Below, piece by piece: positions 1 to 9,466 of a stretch of DNA of 64,000 nucleotides. The translations under genes were made by a program, and so were the position numbers. The notes under the pieces were generated by a model. The model made no database searches, was not told the DNA's origin, and was given only the letters and a program-made list of their open reading frames with translations. How positions within the stretch are numbered: the stretch's first letter is position 1; each line of letters starts with the position of its first letter. The DNA is from Sphingomonas ginsenosidimutans (GTDB taxonomy: Bacteria; Pseudomonadota; Alphaproteobacteria; Sphingomonadales; Sphingomonadaceae), in assembly GCF_002374835.1 (NCBI RefSeq), contig NZ_NWVD01000004.1, positions 62,001-126,000 on the forward strand, written 5' to 3'.

Positions 1-477
1 CGGGCGGAACCGCTGATCCCGGTCGCGGTGCTGCGTGACTATCACGCCGAGAACCTGATGCTGGTCGGGCCGGAGCGGCGCATGGGGCTGCTGGATTTCC
101 AGGACGCGCTGGCCGGGCATCCGGCCTATGACCTGGTCAGCCTGTTGCAGGATGCGCGGCGCGACGTCGATCCCGCGCTGGAGGATCGGATGCTGGCGCG
201 GTATCGCGCCGCGACCGGCGAGGGGGATTCGTTCATGGACGCGTATCACGTGCTGGGCGCGCAGCGGAACGCGAAGATCATCGGCATCTTCACGCGGTTG
301 TGGAAGCGCGACGGCAAGCCGCGCTATCCGGCGCTGTGCCCGCGCGTGTGGGGTTACCTGGAGCGCGACCTGACGCATCCGGTGCTGGCGCCGGTCGCCC
401 GCTGGTTCGACGACAATCTGCCGCCCGAATGGCGCGGCGACCCGATGGCAATCGCGACCGCACGGGGGCTGGCATGA
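1..477 (+). CDS. amgK: AmgK-like N-acetylmuramate/N-acetylglucosamine kinase, 3' part
   Basis: The reading frame is open from base 1, so only the last 158 residues are present. They contain the APH-type catalytic loop (RDYHAENL) followed by the metal-binding LLDFQDA segment, the signature of the aminoglycoside/choline phosphotransferase fold. The stop overlaps the ATG of the next gene (ATGA). A kinase of this fold followed directly by a MurU-like nucleotidyltransferase is the AmgK-MurU pair, which salvages cell-wall amino sugars to UDP-MurNAc. The substrate is inferred from that pairing; another small-molecule phosphotransferase is possible. Confidence 0.75.
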   Translation, partial: RAEPLIPVAVLRDYHAENLMLVGPERRMGLLDFQDALAGHPAYDLVSLLQDARRDVDPALEDRMLARYRAATGEGDSFMDAYHVLGAQRNAKIIGIFTRLWKRDGKPRYPALCPRVWGYLERDLTHPVLAPVARWFDDNLPPEWRGDPMAIATARGLA

Positions 478-1229
478 GCCGGCCGCGCTACATCCGCCCC
501 GATCCCGGCGCGCGCGTGCCGGCGACCGCGATGATCATGGCCGCGGGCATCGGCAAGAGGATGCGCCCGCTGACCGCGACGCGGCCCAAGCCGCTGATCG
601 AGGTGGCGGGTCGCACGCTGCTGGACCATGTGTTCGACCGGCTGCGCGCCGCGGGCGTCGCGCGTGCGGTGGTCAACGTCCATTACCTTGCCGACGCGCT
701 GGAGGCGCACCTGCGCCACCGCGTCAAGGATATCGAGGTGATCGTATCCGACGAACGCGCGGCGTTGATGGAGACTGGCGGCGGACTGGTGCAGGCGCGC
801 GAGCTGCTGGGCGACGAGCCGTTCCTGGTCGTCAACAGCGACAATTTCTGGCTGGACGGCCCCACCGACGCGATCCGCCAACTGGCCGCGCGGTGGAACG
901 ACGATGCGATGGACGCGCTGCTGCTGCTGGTCCCCTATGCCCGCGCGCACAATCACGGCGGGCAGGGCGATTTCCATCTGGATGCCGCCGGGCGGATCAC
1001 CGGGCGGCGCAAGCCGGGGCGGGTCGCGCCGTTCGTCTATACCGGGGTGCAGATCGTGTCGCCGCGGCTGATCCGCGACTGGCCCGAGGGACCGTTTTCC
1101 ACGAACCTGTTCTGGGATCGCGCGATCGCGGCGGGGCGCGCCTATGGCCTGGTGCATCAGGGTTTGTGGTCGGAGGTCAACGTGCCGGGCGCGATCGCGC
1201 GGACCGAGGCGATGCTGGCCGATGGCTGA
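474..1229 (+). CDS. murU: MurU-like sugar-1-phosphate nucleotidyltransferase
   Basis: This 251-residue protein has the nucleotidyltransferase signature AAGIGKRMRPLT at about residues 20-31 and VNSDNFW as the metal-binding aspartate region near residue 122. The length fits MurU (about 220-250), which makes UDP-MurNAc from MurNAc-1-phosphate in peptidoglycan recycling. The start is the ATG inside the ATGA overlap with the upstream kinase, implying translational coupling. A generic NTP-transferase for another sugar remains possible. Confidence 0.78.
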   Translation: MSRPRYIRPDPGARVPATAMIMAAGIGKRMRPLTATRPKPLIEVAGRTLLDHVFDRLRAAGVARAVVNVHYLADALEAHLRHRVKDIEVIVSDERAALMETGGGLVQARELLGDEPFLVVNSDNFWLDGPTDAIRQLAARWNDDAMDALLLLVPYARAHNHGGQGDFHLDAAGRITGRRKPGRVAPFVYTGVQIVSPRLIRDWPEGPFSTNLFWDRAIAAGRAYGLVHQGLWSEVNVPGAIARTEAMLADG

Positions 1230-1251
1230 TGCGCGGGGCGGGCGGCGCTGA

Positions 1252-4218
1252 ATGGGCGGCCCGCGCCTCTATACGATCCCGGCGCATCGCGCATTCGCCG
1301 ATGCGCTGGCCGGGGGGCTGATCCGCCGGTTCGGCGGCGATCGCATGGCGCTGGCGCGCGGCATCGTGCTGGTTCCGAACAATCGCGGTGCGCTGGCGGT
1401 GAACGAGGCGTTCGTGCGCGCCAGCGGCGGCGCGCTGCTGCTGCCGCGGATCGTCGCGGTGGGGGGCGAGGATCTGGAGGCGGCGGTGGGGGCGGCGCTG
1501 GACCCCGCCGATGCGGTGCCGCCGCTACCGCCGGCGATCGACCCGCTGCAACGCCGCATGATCCTGGCGCGGCTGGTCGAGGAGGAACGTGCGGGCGCGG
1601 GCCGCCCGGTCGATGCGGCGGAGGCGGTGCGGCTGGCGGGCGAGCTGGCGCGCACGATGGACCAGTTGATCGTCGAGGGGATCGACCCGCGCCGGCTGGC
1701 GGAGATCGACCCGGGAGAAGGGCTGTCGGCGCATTGGGAAACCGCGCTGCGGCTGTTCCGCATCGTGCTGGACCGCTGGCCCGCCGAGCGTGCGGCGCTG
1801 GGACGGATCGACGCGGCGGAGCGGCGCGTGACGCTGCTGGACCGGCAGGCGGAGCGCTGGCGGCAGGCGGCGCCGGCGGGCTTCGTGTGCGCCGCCGGGG
1901 TGACCGATCCGGCGCCGGCGGTGGCGCGGCTGCTGCGCACGGTCGCCGACCTGCCGCAGGGGATGGTGGTGTTCGCGGACCTGGACCTGTCGCTGCCCGA
2001 GGAGGAATGGGAGGCGCTGGGGCCGCACGCGCCCGACCCCGCCACGGGGCTGCGCCGCCGGTCGATCGAGGTGCATCCGCAATTCCACCTGAAATTGCTG
2101 CTGGAACGCATGGGCGTGGCGCGCGGCGAGGTGGCGCGCTGGACCGACGCGAGCGAGCATGACGCCACCGCGGCGCGCGGGCGCGCGATCGCCAATGCGC
2201 TGACCCCGGCGGCGTTCACGGCGAAATGGACGCAGCTGGATGCAGCGGGGCGGCGGCTGACCGGGGTGGAGGCGGCCGAACTCGCCAATCCGGCCGAGGA
2301 GGCGCAGGCGATCGCGCTGGTCCTGCGCGAGGCGCTGGAGGAACCGGGGCGGACCGCCGCGCTGGTCACCCCCGATCGTGCGCTGGCGCGGCGCGTGGCG
2401 GCGCATTGCCGGCGCTGGGACATCACGGTGGACGACAGCGCGGGGCGTCCGTTGGCGATCCTGCCGCCGGGCACGCTGCTGACCGCGATCGCGGAGGCGG
2501 CGGCGCAGGATTTCGCGCCGATGGCGTTGCTGACGCTGCTGAAACATCCACTGGTGCGAAGCGGCGCGGAGCGGGCGGCGTGGCTGGACGCGGTGCGGCA
2601 ATTGGATCGCGCGCTGCGCGGGCCGCGCCCGGCGCCGGGGCTGGACGGGATCGACCGGCACCTGCGCGACGCGCCGGAGCGCGAGCGCGCGATCCGCGCC
2701 GCGGCGCTGCCGGGGTGGCAGGCGATGCGCGTCCTGCTGGAGCCGATCGCGGCGGTGTTCGGCGACGGGGCGGCGACGCTTCCGCGGCTGGTCGCGTGCC
2801 TGCGCGAGGCGGCGGACCGGCTGGCGGGGGAGGCGGCGTGGAGCGGCCCGGCCGGGCGCGCCGCCGCCGACCTGCTGGCCGCGCTGGAGGAACAGGCCGC
2901 GCATGGCCCGCGCCGGGTGACGCCAGCGGGGTTCGTGCCGCTGCTGCGGCTGTTGATGGACGAGGTGGCGATCCGCGCCCGCCCGCGCGAGGGGCATCCG
3001 CGCATCGCCATCTACGGCCTGATCGAGGCGCGGCTGCAATCGGCGGACGTGATGGTGCTGTCGGGCTTGAACGAGGGGGTGTGGCCGGGCAGCCCCGCGC
3101 CCGACCCGTGGCTGGCGCCGCGCATCCGCGCCGAACTGGGCCTGCCGGGGCTGGAGCGCGGGATCGGCGTCGCCGCACATGATTTCGCGCAGGGACTGGG
3201 CGCGCCGCGCGTCGTGCTGACGCGCAGCCGCCGCGACGCGCGCTCGCCCGCGCTCGCCTCGCGCTTCTGGTTGCGGCTGGAGGCGATGGCGGGTGACCGC
3301 TTTCCGCGTGCGACGGCGCTGGAGGGGTGGACGCGCGCGCTCGACCGCGCGGGGACGCCCGTGCCGGCGGCGCGCCCGGCGCCGCTGCCGCCCGCGGCGC
3401 TGCGCCCCGACGTCATATCGGTGACCGAGGTGGACCGGCTGAAGGCCGATCCGTTTGCCTTCTACGCGCGGCGCATCCTGAAGCTGATGCCGCTAGACGC
3501 GGTGGATGCCGATCCCAGCGCGGCGTGGCGCGGCACCGCCGTCCATGCGGTGCTGGAGGCATGGGCGCGCGACGATGCGTGCGACCCCGACCGGCTGCTG
3601 CCGCGGGCGGTCGCGCTGCTCGACGATCCGGCCGCGCACCCGCTGCTGCGCGCGCTGTGGCAGCCGCGGCTGATCGCGGCGTTCGAATGGATCGCCGGCC
3701 GCACGCTGGAGGATCGCGCGGCGGGTCGCGAGGTGCTGGCGGTGGAGGGGCGCGGCGAGGCGGTGGTGGCGGGCATCCGCCTGAACGGGCGGTTCGACCG
3801 GATCGACCGGATGCCCGACGGAGGCCTCGGCATCGTCGATTACAAGACCGGCAAGGCGCCGTCGGTCGCGGCGGTCAGGGGCGGGTTCAACCTGCAACTA
3901 GGGCTGCTGGGCGCGATCGCCGAGGCGGGCGGATTCGACGGGGTGCGCGGCACCGCGACCGCGTTCGAATATTGGTCGCTGGCGAAGAAGGGCGACACGT
4001 TCGGCGCGGTCTCCAGCCCTGCCGATCCGGCGGGCAAGGGCGGACGGATCGTCACCGACGATTTCGTGCGCGCCGCGCGCGACAGCTTCGCCGAGGCGGC
4101 CGCGCGCTGGCTGACCGGGGAGGAGCCGTTCGTCGCCAAGCTGCACCCCGAATTCGCGCCTTATGCGGAATATGACCAGCTGATGCGCCGCGACGAATGG
4201 TACGGGCGCGACCGATGA
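1252..4218 (+). CDS. addB: Double-strand break repair protein AddB
   Basis: This 988-residue protein has the alphaproteobacterial AddB layout: a degenerate superfamily I helicase-like body and a C-terminal RecB-type nuclease. LNEGVWPG lies near residue 608, and the nuclease core (GRFDRID... then GIVDYKTGK) near residues 846-868 supplies the Asp-Glu/Asp-x-Lys catalytic set. With AddA it forms the helicase-nuclease that resects double-strand ends for RecA loading, replacing RecBCD. Its stop overlaps the addA ATG, so the two subunits are translationally coupled. Confidence 0.93.
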   Translation: MGGPRLYTIPAHRAFADALAGGLIRRFGGDRMALARGIVLVPNNRGALAVNEAFVRASGGALLLPRIVAVGGEDLEAAVGAALDPADAVPPLPPAIDPLQRRMILARLVEEERAGAGRPVDAAEAVRLAGELARTMDQLIVEGIDPRRLAEIDPGEGLSAHWETALRLFRIVLDRWPAERAALGRIDAAERRVTLLDRQAERWRQAAPAGFVCAAGVTDPAPAVARLLRTVADLPQGMVVFADLDLSLPEEEWEALGPHAPDPATGLRRRSIEVHPQFHLKLLLERMGVARGEVARWTDASEHDATAARGRAIANALTPAAFTAKWTQLDAAGRRLTGVEAAELANPAEEAQAIALVLREALEEPGRTAALVTPDRALARRVAAHCRRWDITVDDSAGRPLAILPPGTLLTAIAEAAAQDFAPMALLTLLKHPLVRSGAERAAWLDAVRQLDRALRGPRPAPGLDGIDRHLRDAPERERAIRAAALPGWQAMRVLLEPIAAVFGDGAATLPRLVACLREAADRLAGEAAWSGPAGRAAADLLAALEEQAAHGPRRVTPAGFVPLLRLLMDEVAIRARPREGHPRIAIYGLIEARLQSADVMVLSGLNEGVWPGSPAPDPWLAPRIRAELGLPGLERGIGVAAHDFAQGLGAPRVVLTRSRRDARSPALASRFWLRLEAMAGDRFPRATALEGWTRALDRAGTPVPAARPAPLPPAALRPDVISVTEVDRLKADPFAFYARRILKLMPLDAVDADPSAAWRGTAVHAVLEAWARDDACDPDRLLPRAVALLDDPAAHPLLRALWQPRLIAAFEWIAGRTLEDRAAGREVLAVEGRGEAVVAGIRLNGRFDRIDRMPDGGLGIVDYKTGKAPSVAAVRGGFNLQLGLLGAIAEAGGFDGVRGTATAFEYWSLAKKGDTFGAVSSPADPAGKGGRIVTDDFVRAARDSFAEAAARWLTGEEPFVAKLHPEFAPYAEYDQLMRRDEWYGRDR

Positions 4219-7200
4219 GCGCGGGGAACACGATCCGCCCGCTGCCGGTGCTGAAGGGCGAGCAGCTGCGCGCCAGCCGGCCGGAGGCGCATGTGTGGCT
4301 GTCCGCGTCCGCCGGGACGGGCAAGACGCAGGTGCTGGCGGCGCGGGTGTTCCGCCTGCTGCTGCGCGGGGTGGAGCCGGCGGCGATCCTGTGCCTGACC
4401 TTCACCAAGGCGGGTGCGGCGGAGATGGCGGCACGCGTCAACCGCCAGCTGGCGTCATGGGTGCGGATGGCCGACACCGATCTGGGTGCGGACCTGATCG
4501 CGCTGGGCGAGCGGCCGACCCCCGCGCTGGTGGCGCGCGCACGCACGTTGTTCGCCAAGGTGCTGGACGCGCCGGGCGGCGGCCTGCGCATCCAGACGAT
4601 CCACGGTTTCTGCCAGAGCCTGCTGGCGGCCTTTCCGATCGAGGCGGGGCTGGTCCCCGGTTTCCGCCCGATCGAACCGCGCGAGGAGGCGCTGCTGCGG
4701 CGGCAGGCGCTGTCGGACCTGCTGGTCGAGGCCGAGCGCGAGGGGCGGCATGCGCCGGTCGAGACGATCGGGCGGCTGAGCCTGCGGCTGGGGGAACAGG
4801 GCGCCGAGCAGTTCCTGGCGGAATGTTCGCGCGCGGGCGCGGCGCTGGAGGTGCTGCCGGCCGGGATCGCGCCGTTCATCCGCCGCGCGCTCGACCTGCC
4901 GGCGGGTGATATCGAGGCGGCGGTCGCGGCGGGATGCGCGGCGCTGGACGATGACGCGATCGGGCGGATCGGGGCGGCGAACCGCGCCTGGGGCACCGCG
5001 ACCGGCAGCGGCTTCGCCGACACGATTGCGCGCTGGCTGACGGCGGACGAAGGCGCGCGCGTCGCGATGCTGGCGGACCTGATGAACGTCGTGCGCACCG
5101 GCAAGGGCGATCCGCGCAAGGCATCGGCCAAGCTGATCGCCGCCGAGCCGGATTACGAAGCGCTGGCCGCGCAACTGGGCGAGGAATGCGCCGAACTGCT
5201 GTCGCTGCGCGTGCGCGCCGCCTATGCCGACCTGCTGGGCGCCGCGCTGGAGGTCGGGCGCGACTATGCGCGTGGATACGAGGCGGCGAAGCGGCGCGCG
5301 GGGGCGGTCGATTTCGACGATCTGATCGGCGCGGCGGTGGCGCTGTTGCAGCAGGAGGGGATCGGTGAATGGATCCGCTACAAGCTGGACCAGGTCACCG
5401 AACATGTTCTGGTCGATGAGGCGCAGGACACAAATGTCGCGCAATGGACGATCATCCGCGCGCTGGTGGACGAATATTTCGTCGGGCGCGGCGTCTATGC
5501 CCCGTCGGTGCGCACGCTGTTCACGGTCGGCGACCTGAAACAGGCGATCTTCGGCTTCCAGGGCACCGATCCGTTGTTCTTCCAGGCCGCCGAACGCTAT
5601 TTCGCGGACAAGGCGCAGGAGGTCGCGGGCGACGAGCTGATGCCCGAAGACGAGCGCGGGCTGCCGTTCGACCGGCTGTCGCTGACCGATTCGTTCCGCT
5701 CCACCGCGCCGGTGCTGGAATTCGTCGACGCTGCGATCGACACGGTCGGCGCGGCGGGGCTGGGCGCGGCCGATGCCATCCCGCCGCACGCCAGCCGCGT
5801 CGCGGGGCCGGGCGAGGTGGCGCTGTGGCCGGTGATCGCGGCGGGCGCGGGCGAGGCGGAGGATGCCGGCGAGGAAGGCTGGATCGACGATGCGGTGCGC
5901 GACAATGCCGCGCGGATCGCGAAGACCGTCCGCCGCTGGCTGGACGACGGACTGATCCTGGAAAGCAAGGGCCGCGCGCTGCGCCCCGAGGACGTCATGA
6001 TCCTGGTGAAACGGCGCGGCGAGCTGGCGCAGCTGCTGGTCGCGCGCCTGTATGCTGAGGGCGTGCCGGTGGCGGGGGTCGACCGGCTGCGGCTGTCGGC
6101 GCCGCTGGCGGTGCAGGACCTGCTGGCGGCGGTGCGGTTCGTGTTGCAGCCGGAGGACGACCTGTCGCTGGCCAGCCTGCTGGTTTCGCCGTTGATCGGC
6201 TGGACGCAGGAGGAATTGCTGGCGCGCGCCGCGCCGCGCAAAGGCGCGCTGTGGCCGCACCTGCGCCGTACCTGCGCCCCCGACCTGCTGGCGCCGATCG
6301 AGACGCTGCTGGCGCGCGCGGATTTCGACACGCCGTACCGGTTCCTGGAGATGATCCTGTCCGGGCCGATGGACGGGCGGCGGCGGCTGCTGGCGCGGCT
6401 GGGCGAGGAAGCGCGCGATCCGATCGAGGAATTGCTGAACGCTGCGCTGGATTTCGAAACCAATGCGACGCCGTCGCTCCAGCGGTTCCTCGACTGGTTC
6501 GAGCGTGACGAGGTGGAGATCGTCCGCGATGCCGCCGCGCCGCTGGACGCGGTACGCGTGATGACCGCGCACGGATCGAAGGGATTGCAGGCCCCAGTCG
6601 TGATCCTGGCGGATGCGACGTCAGACCCGGATTCCGCGCCGCGATCGACGCTGTCGTGGACGCCCGACGGCATGGACCGCGCGCTGCCGGTGTTTCGCCC
6701 GCGCAAGGCCGAGCGCGCGGGCGCGATCGACGCGGCGCTGTCCGACGTCGAACGGCGCGAGCGCGAGGAGCATTGGCGGCTGTTCTATGTCGCGGCGACG
6801 CGCGCCGAGGAAAAACTGGCGATCGCCGGATCGCTGAGCGCGAAGTGGAACGGCATTCCGCCGGAGGCGAGCTGGTACGCCGCCGCGGCACGGACGCTGG
6901 ACACGCTGGGCGTCGCCCCGGCGGAGGAGGGCGCGGACGCGGCGCCGCGGGTGTTCCGCGGAACGGCACCGGCGGCGCCGGTGCCGGTACGGGCCGCGCG
7001 GGAGGAGGCGATGCCCGCGGGTGCCGACCTGCCATTATGGTCGCGTCGCGTCGCCCCGCGCGCGCAATTGCCGCCACGCCCGCTGTCGCCGTCCGCGGTG
7101 GGCGATGACGAGGTGGCTGACCCGCCGCCGACTCCGGCGATGCGCGCGGCCGCCGAACGCGGGCAATTGATGCACGCACTGTTCGAGCGTCTGCCCGCCC

Positions 7201-7670
7201 TGTCCGCCGGGCAGCGCGCGGCTGCGGCGGAGGCGTGGCTGGCGGCACGCGGGGTCGAGGATCGCGCGGCGATCATCGCGCCGGTGCTGGCGGTGATGCA
7301 GGATGCCGCCTTCGCCGACCTGTTCGCGCCCGACGTGCTTGTGGAGGCGCCGATCAGCGCGACCCTGCCGTCCGGCCGGGTGATCGCGGGGACGATCGAC
7401 CGATTGCTGGTGGCGGACGGTATGGTCCGCGTCATCGACTACAAGACCGCGCGGCGCGTCCCCGCCGACGCCGCGGAGGTGCCGGAGTTCCACGTGCGGC
7501 AGATGGCCGCTTATCATGCGGCGCTGGAAGTAATCTTTCCGGGGCATGTGATCGAGGCGGCGTTGCTCTACACCGCCGGGCCGCGACTGGTGACGCTGTC
7601 GCCCGATGCGTTGGCGGCGGCGAAGGCGCGCTTTGCGGGGCCGGAGCAAAGCTTGCCCGACGGTGGTTGA
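4215..7670 (+). CDS. addA: Double-strand break repair helicase-nuclease AddA
   Basis: This 1151-residue UvrD/RecB-type protein has a Walker A motif (SASAGTGKT) near residue 30, motif Ia [14 protein letters not shown], Walker B VDEAQDTN near residue 401, and [12 protein letters not shown] as the helicase VI region. The C-terminal nuclease has GTIDRLL and VIDYKTAR (near 1074). It is the motor and second nuclease of AddAB. The start is the ATG in the ATGA overlap with addB; an in-frame GTG 18 nt upstream would lie inside addB and is less likely. Confidence 0.94.
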   Translation: MSAGNTIRPLPVLKGEQLRASRPEAHVWLSASAGTGKTQVLAARVFRLLLRGVEPAAILCLTFTKAGAAEMAARVNRQLASWVRMADTDLGADLIALGERPTPALVARARTLFAKVLDAPGGGLRIQTIHGFCQSLLAAFPIEAGLVPGFRPIEPREEALLRRQALSDLLVEAEREGRHAPVETIGRLSLRLGEQGAEQFLAECSRAGAALEVLPAGIAPFIRRALDLPAGDIEAAVAAGCAALDDDAIGRIGAANRAWGTATGSGFADTIARWLTADEGARVAMLADLMNVVRTGKGDPRKASAKLIAAEPDYEALAAQLGEECAELLSLRVRAAYADLLGAALEVGRDYARGYEAAKRRAGAVDFDDLIGAAVALLQQEGIGEWIRYKLDQVTEHVLVDEAQDTNVAQWTIIRALVDEYFVGRGVYAPSVRTLFTVGDLKQAIFGFQGTDPLFFQAAERYFADKAQEVAGDELMPEDERGLPFDRLSLTDSFRSTAPVLEFVDAAIDTVGAAGLGAADAIPPHASRVAGPGEVALWPVIAAGAGEAEDAGEEGWIDDAVRDNAARIAKTVRRWLDDGLILESKGRALRPEDVMILVKRRGELAQLLVARLYAEGVPVAGVDRLRLSAPLAVQDLLAAVRFVLQPEDDLSLASLLVSPLIGWTQEELLARAAPRKGALWPHLRRTCAPDLLAPIETLLARADFDTPYRFLEMILSGPMDGRRRLLARLGEEARDPIEELLNAALDFETNATPSLQRFLDWFERDEVEIVRDAAAPLDAVRVMTAHGSKGLQAPVVILADATSDPDSAPRSTLSWTPDGMDRALPVFRPRKAERAGAIDAALSDVERREREEHWRLFYVAATRAEEKLAIAGSLSAKWNGIPPEASWYAAAARTLDTLGVAPAEEGADAAPRVFRGTAPAAPVPVRAAREEAMPAGADLPLWSRRVAPRAQLPPRPLSPSAVGDDEVADPPPTPAMRAAAERGQLMHALFERLPALSAGQRAAAAEAWLAARGVEDRAAIIAPVLAVMQDAAFADLFAPDVLVEAPISATLPSGRVIAGTIDRLLVADGMVRVIDYKTARRVPADAAEVPEFHVRQMAAYHAALEVIFPGHVIEAALLYTAGPRLVTLSPDALAAAKARFAGPEQSLPDGG

Positions 7671-7695
7671 GCGAGCGGCACGCGCACCCTAGCTT
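7667..7695 (+). promoter_or_regulatory. Candidate sigma-70 promoter of trxA
   Basis: TTGAGC (7667-7672) and TAGCTT (7690-7695) are separated by 17 bp, just upstream of trxA and overlapping the addA stop. This would give trxA its own transcript in addition to read-through from addBA. Recognised by eye only. Confidence 0.35.
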
Positions 7696-7717
7696 GCGAT
7701 CCATCAAGGAGACAGAC

Positions 7718-8038
7718 ATGGCCACCAAGACGATCACCGACGCCAGCTTTCACGACGACGTCATCAGCGCCGACAAACCCGTGCTGGTCGATTTCTGGGC
7801 GGAATGGTGCGGCCCGTGCAAGATGATCGGTCCGTCGCTGGAGGAGATCAGCGACGAACTGGGCGAGCAGGTGACGATCGCCAAGCTGAACATCGACGAA
7901 AATCCGGATGCGCCGGGCCGCTATGGCGTGCGCGGCATTCCGACCATGATCCTGTTCAAGGGCGGCGCGCCTGCCGCGACCAAGGTGGGGGCGGAGCCGA
8001 AGGGACGGATCAAAGCCTGGCTCGAAGGCGAATTGTAA
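7718..8038 (+). CDS. trxA: Thioredoxin
   Basis: This 106-residue protein is a classical thioredoxin 1: the redox motif WCGPC lies at residues 30-34 and the cis-proline loop (GIPT) near residue 75. It is a cytoplasmic disulfide reductant for ribonucleotide reductase, methionine sulfoxide reductase and others. The start ATG follows AAGGAGA at 7707-7713. Its position behind addBA is the usual sphingomonad order. Confidence 0.97.
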   Translation: MATKTITDASFHDDVISADKPVLVDFWAEWCGPCKMIGPSLEEISDELGEQVTIAKLNIDENPDAPGRYGVRGIPTMILFKGGAPAATKVGAEPKGRIKAWLEGEL

Positions 8039-8040
8039 GG

Positions 8041-8086
8041 GCGCAGCGGACGGACGGCGGCAGGTGATGTCGCCGCCCGTCTGCGC
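8041..8086 (+). terminator. Hairpin after trxA
   Basis: GCGCAG (8041-8046) and the ACGG-CGGCG segment pair with CGCCG-CCGT and CTGCGC (8071-8086), with one mismatch and a 3-nt bulge, right after the trxA stop. There is no T-tract, so its efficiency is uncertain. From here to 8333 no gene is evident. Confidence 0.4.
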
Positions 8087-8333
8087 GGCGTACCACTCCC
8101 GGGCGGGAAGACGGTTGCGCGACGTGGCAAGCCACGCGCCGACGTCGCGCGAGACGCCCGCGGCATATGCCTCCAGTTCGGATTACCCGCATTGGGCGTT
8201 CTAACCCGTTTGCGGTATGAGGCGTACCCACCATGGTGGCATCGACACTTGCAGCCGCGTCGAGGGCGGTGTCGATGGAGTAATGGTGAGGATGAACCCG
8301 GGCAGCGACCATGAGATATCGCCGATGCGAGCG

Positions 8334-8597
8334 TTATCCTTCGACCGGCTCCACCAGTTCGCGATATTCCAGAAAACGATCGAACAGGTCCAGCGGCCGC
8401 CATCCGATAGCGTGCGCGATCTCGCAAAATTCCACCACGTCAACGCGCCGTTCGCCGCGCTCGATCAGCGAGACGAACGGCTGCGGCTTTCCCAGCGTGC
8501 GCGCCAGTTCAACCTGCGTGATCCCGGCATCGCGACGCGCCTGGGCAAGCAGCCGGGCAAGCTGGCGCGCGTCGTGAGTGAAGAGCGACTTTGCCAA
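8334..8597 (-). CDS. Small XRE-family DNA-binding protein
   Basis: This 87-residue protein is essentially one helix-turn-helix domain: LAQARRDAGITQVELA, then GKPQPFVSLIERGERR as the recognition region. The frame has only a TTG as an N-terminal start; an in-frame stop precedes it. AGGAGG sits 15 nt upstream. An ATG at 8605-8607 lies better spaced from that AGGAGG but opens a different, short frame. The gene is divergent from a small membrane protein gene, with a palindromic operator between, suggesting autoregulation. Target genes are unknown. Confidence 0.75.
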   Translation of the reverse strand: MAKSLFTHDARQLARLLAQARRDAGITQVELARTLGKPQPFVSLIERGERRVDVVEFCEIAHAIGWRPLDLFDRFLEYRELVEPVEG

Positions 8598-8642
8598 GTG
8601 CGTGCATCCGATCCTCCTATTCCCTTACGGTCGCTGCTCTGA

Positions 8643-8659
8643 TATACGATTTTCGTATA
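8643..8659. promoter_or_regulatory. Palindromic operator in divergent promoter
   Basis: TATACGA-TTT-TCGTATA is a perfect inverted repeat with 7-bp arms in the spacer between the XRE gene (leftward) and a small membrane protein gene (rightward). Its AT-rich composition stands out from the region. It probably binds the XRE protein and covers one or both promoters. Confidence 0.55.
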
Positions 8660-8678
8660 ATGCGGTGGGCGCCGGGAT

Positions 8679-8810
8679 ATGAATGACTTAGACGAGGAAT
8701 CGACCCACCGGCCGGCGCGCGTGCTGCACGTCGTGGCGTGGATGATGATCGGGTGGCTCGGTGGCGTGATGTGGCGGGAGGCGATCGAGCTGATTTTCCG
8801 GCTGATCTGA
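8679..8810 (+). CDS. Small hydrophobic protein, 43 aa
   Basis: An ATG-initiated 43-residue frame reads MNDLDEESTHRP and then a hydrophobic stretch (VVAWMMIGWLGG) long enough for one membrane span, ending FRLI. It is divergent from the XRE regulator and shares its operator region. No family is recognised. The position and span make a small regulated membrane peptide plausible, but chance coding cannot be excluded. Confidence 0.4.
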   Translation: MNDLDEESTHRPARVLHVVAWMMIGWLGGVMWREAIELIFRLI

Positions 8811-9200
8811 CCCCGAACGGGACGCGGGCGGCCAGCGTTTGTTGCGCAAATGTCGTTCTCCTCTGGTCATTTGCCCGGAATAGATCGGCCAGAGGCGTGA
8901 TGGTCAGGACAGGGGCGGATCGGCGCGGACGCGGACGGGCGGGGGCGCCGATCGCGGAGGGCTTCTGGCGTGCGCTGCATGGCCAGCAATCCTGGGACGA
9001 CGCGGTAGGCGGGCTGTCGTGGCGGTTCGACAGGCCCTTCGGCGACGTCGCGGTCGCTGGGCCGCGTGCCGAGATCGACCATATTCGCATCTACAATGTC
9101 TCGAAGGTCGGTGTGGCAGATGTCCTGAGCCACGACGTCTATTCGCCGGTAACGAACCCGCGGATCGGCGCGCGGCGGCGGCGCGTTATCCGCGGCGAGC

Positions 9201-9451
9201 GTGATGATGACGATCGCCGGGCGACCGCTGGGCGAGGATCATGCCGCGGCGCTCCGCGACGGTTTCGACATGACACGCGCCGAAACCGCGGTGGTGATGG
9301 GACTGGCGGCGGGGCTGGACCTGCAGTCGATCGCGCGCGACCGCTGCGTGTCGTATGCGCGATCCGCGTACAGTTGCGCGCGGCGATGGCGAAGACCGCC
9401 ACCAACCGTCAGTCGGAGCTGGTCGCGCTGGTTTCCGCGCTGTTCCGCTAA
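9201..9451 (+). pseudogene. Frameshifted LuxR-type HTH remnant
   Basis: One frame encodes DMTRAETAVVMGLAAGLDL with a helix-turn-helix-like RDRCVSYA, then turns to nonsense. A second frame resumes IRVQLRAAMAKTATNRQSEL and VALVSALF to the TAA at 9449-9451. Joined, they read like a GerE/LuxR C-terminal domain, so a frameshift near 9355-9370 has broken it. Upstream (8811-9200) no single frame continues the protein and in-frame stops occur, so the N-terminal part is decayed or absent. A sequencing error would explain the shift but not the missing N-terminus. Confidence 0.6.
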
Positions 9452-9466
9452 CGGGCGGCGGTGCCG

